NCBI RefSeq assembly: GCF_005869875.1
Contig: NZ_VAWG01000014.1
Span: 1 to 64,000 of the forward strand
Direction of reading: 5' to 3'
Source: Paenibacillus pinistramenti
GTDB taxonomy: Bacteria; Bacillota; Bacilli; Paenibacillales; Paenibacillaceae
Length of the DNA: 64,000 bases
Numbering within the stretch: position 1 is the stretch's first letter; each line of letters begins with the position of its first letter. Of this stretch, positions 63,998-64,000 are shown one piece after another. The notes beneath the pieces were generated by a model. That model did no database searches, was not told the origin of the DNA, and saw only the letters and a program-made list of their open reading frames with translations. The position numbers and the translations under genes are program-made.

Positions 63998-64000
63998 ATG
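63998..64000 (+). CDS. Possible start codon of a gene cut by the window end
   Basis: ATG at the last three bases, 12 bases after AAAGGGG (63979-63985). In related genomes fabZ lies close downstream of flhP, but nothing of the protein is visible here. Confidence 0.3.

Overview
The window reads as chromosomal DNA of a spore-forming, low-to-moderate GC Firmicute, most probably Paenibacillus or a close relative. The evidence is sporulation genes (spoIIR, spoIID, spoIIQ, spoIIID), strong AGGAGG-type ribosome sites with frequent TTG and GTG starts, and two gene neighbourhoods known from Bacillus: prfA-prmC-spoIIR-ywlC-mntP-ywlE-ywlG-glyA-upp-mnaA-atp operon-ywzB-murA, and spoIID-spoIIQ-spoIIID-mbl-flhO-flhP. 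A glutaminyl-tRNA synthetase, rare in Bacillus, is also present. No rRNA, tRNA, CRISPR, phage or insertion sequence was found.

Region 1 (about 0.4-32.4 kb) is accessory and housekeeping: a VanY-type lipoprotein peptidase, a DUF3243 protein, a Fur-controlled siderophore ATPase, a GH18-like surface protein, an NADH oxidase with two tandem operator boxes, a PAP2 phosphatase, a formate/nitrite channel next to a molybdopterin oxidoreductase, an MFS-GNAT-SDR operon, glnS, mobA, an RND exporter with its TetR regulator, a TetR-SMR-SMR operon with a perfect palindromic operator, cardiolipin synthase, an AprX-like protease facing an unrecognised basic protein, a B12-binding MerR regulator (CarH type) beside type 2 isopentenyl diphosphate isomerase, and ychF.

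Region 2 (about 32.6-45.6 kb) is the translation, sporulation and one-carbon cluster. Release factor 1 is followed by its methylase, then a RodA/FtsW protein, DUF421, spoIIR with a sigma-F-like promoter, the threonylcarbamoyl-AMP synthase, DUF72, mntP and the arginine phosphatase ywlE. A ZTP riboswitch with a terminator then precedes ywlG-glyA, and upp and mnaA follow.

Region 3 (about 45.7-55.9 kb) is the complete F1Fo ATP synthase operon (atpZ, I, B, E, F, H, A, G, D, C), then DUF1146 and murA. The atpA-atpG gap carries a tandem array of hairpins whose stems differ in sequence but stay paired.

Region 4 (56-64 kb) holds an esterase and the sporulation and cell-shape genes. SpoIID has an unusual N-terminal extension of about 155 residues made of Lys/Arg-Ala-Glu/Asp triplets. 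mbl, two flagellar rod/hook genes and an EpuA-like small membrane protein follow, and the window ends at a probable start codon behind a structured leader.

The best candidates for something undescribed are the atp-operon hairpin array, the charged-repeat SpoIID, the CarH-type regulator with direct repeats over its own promoter beside fni, and the basic/beta two-part protein at 27.1 kb.
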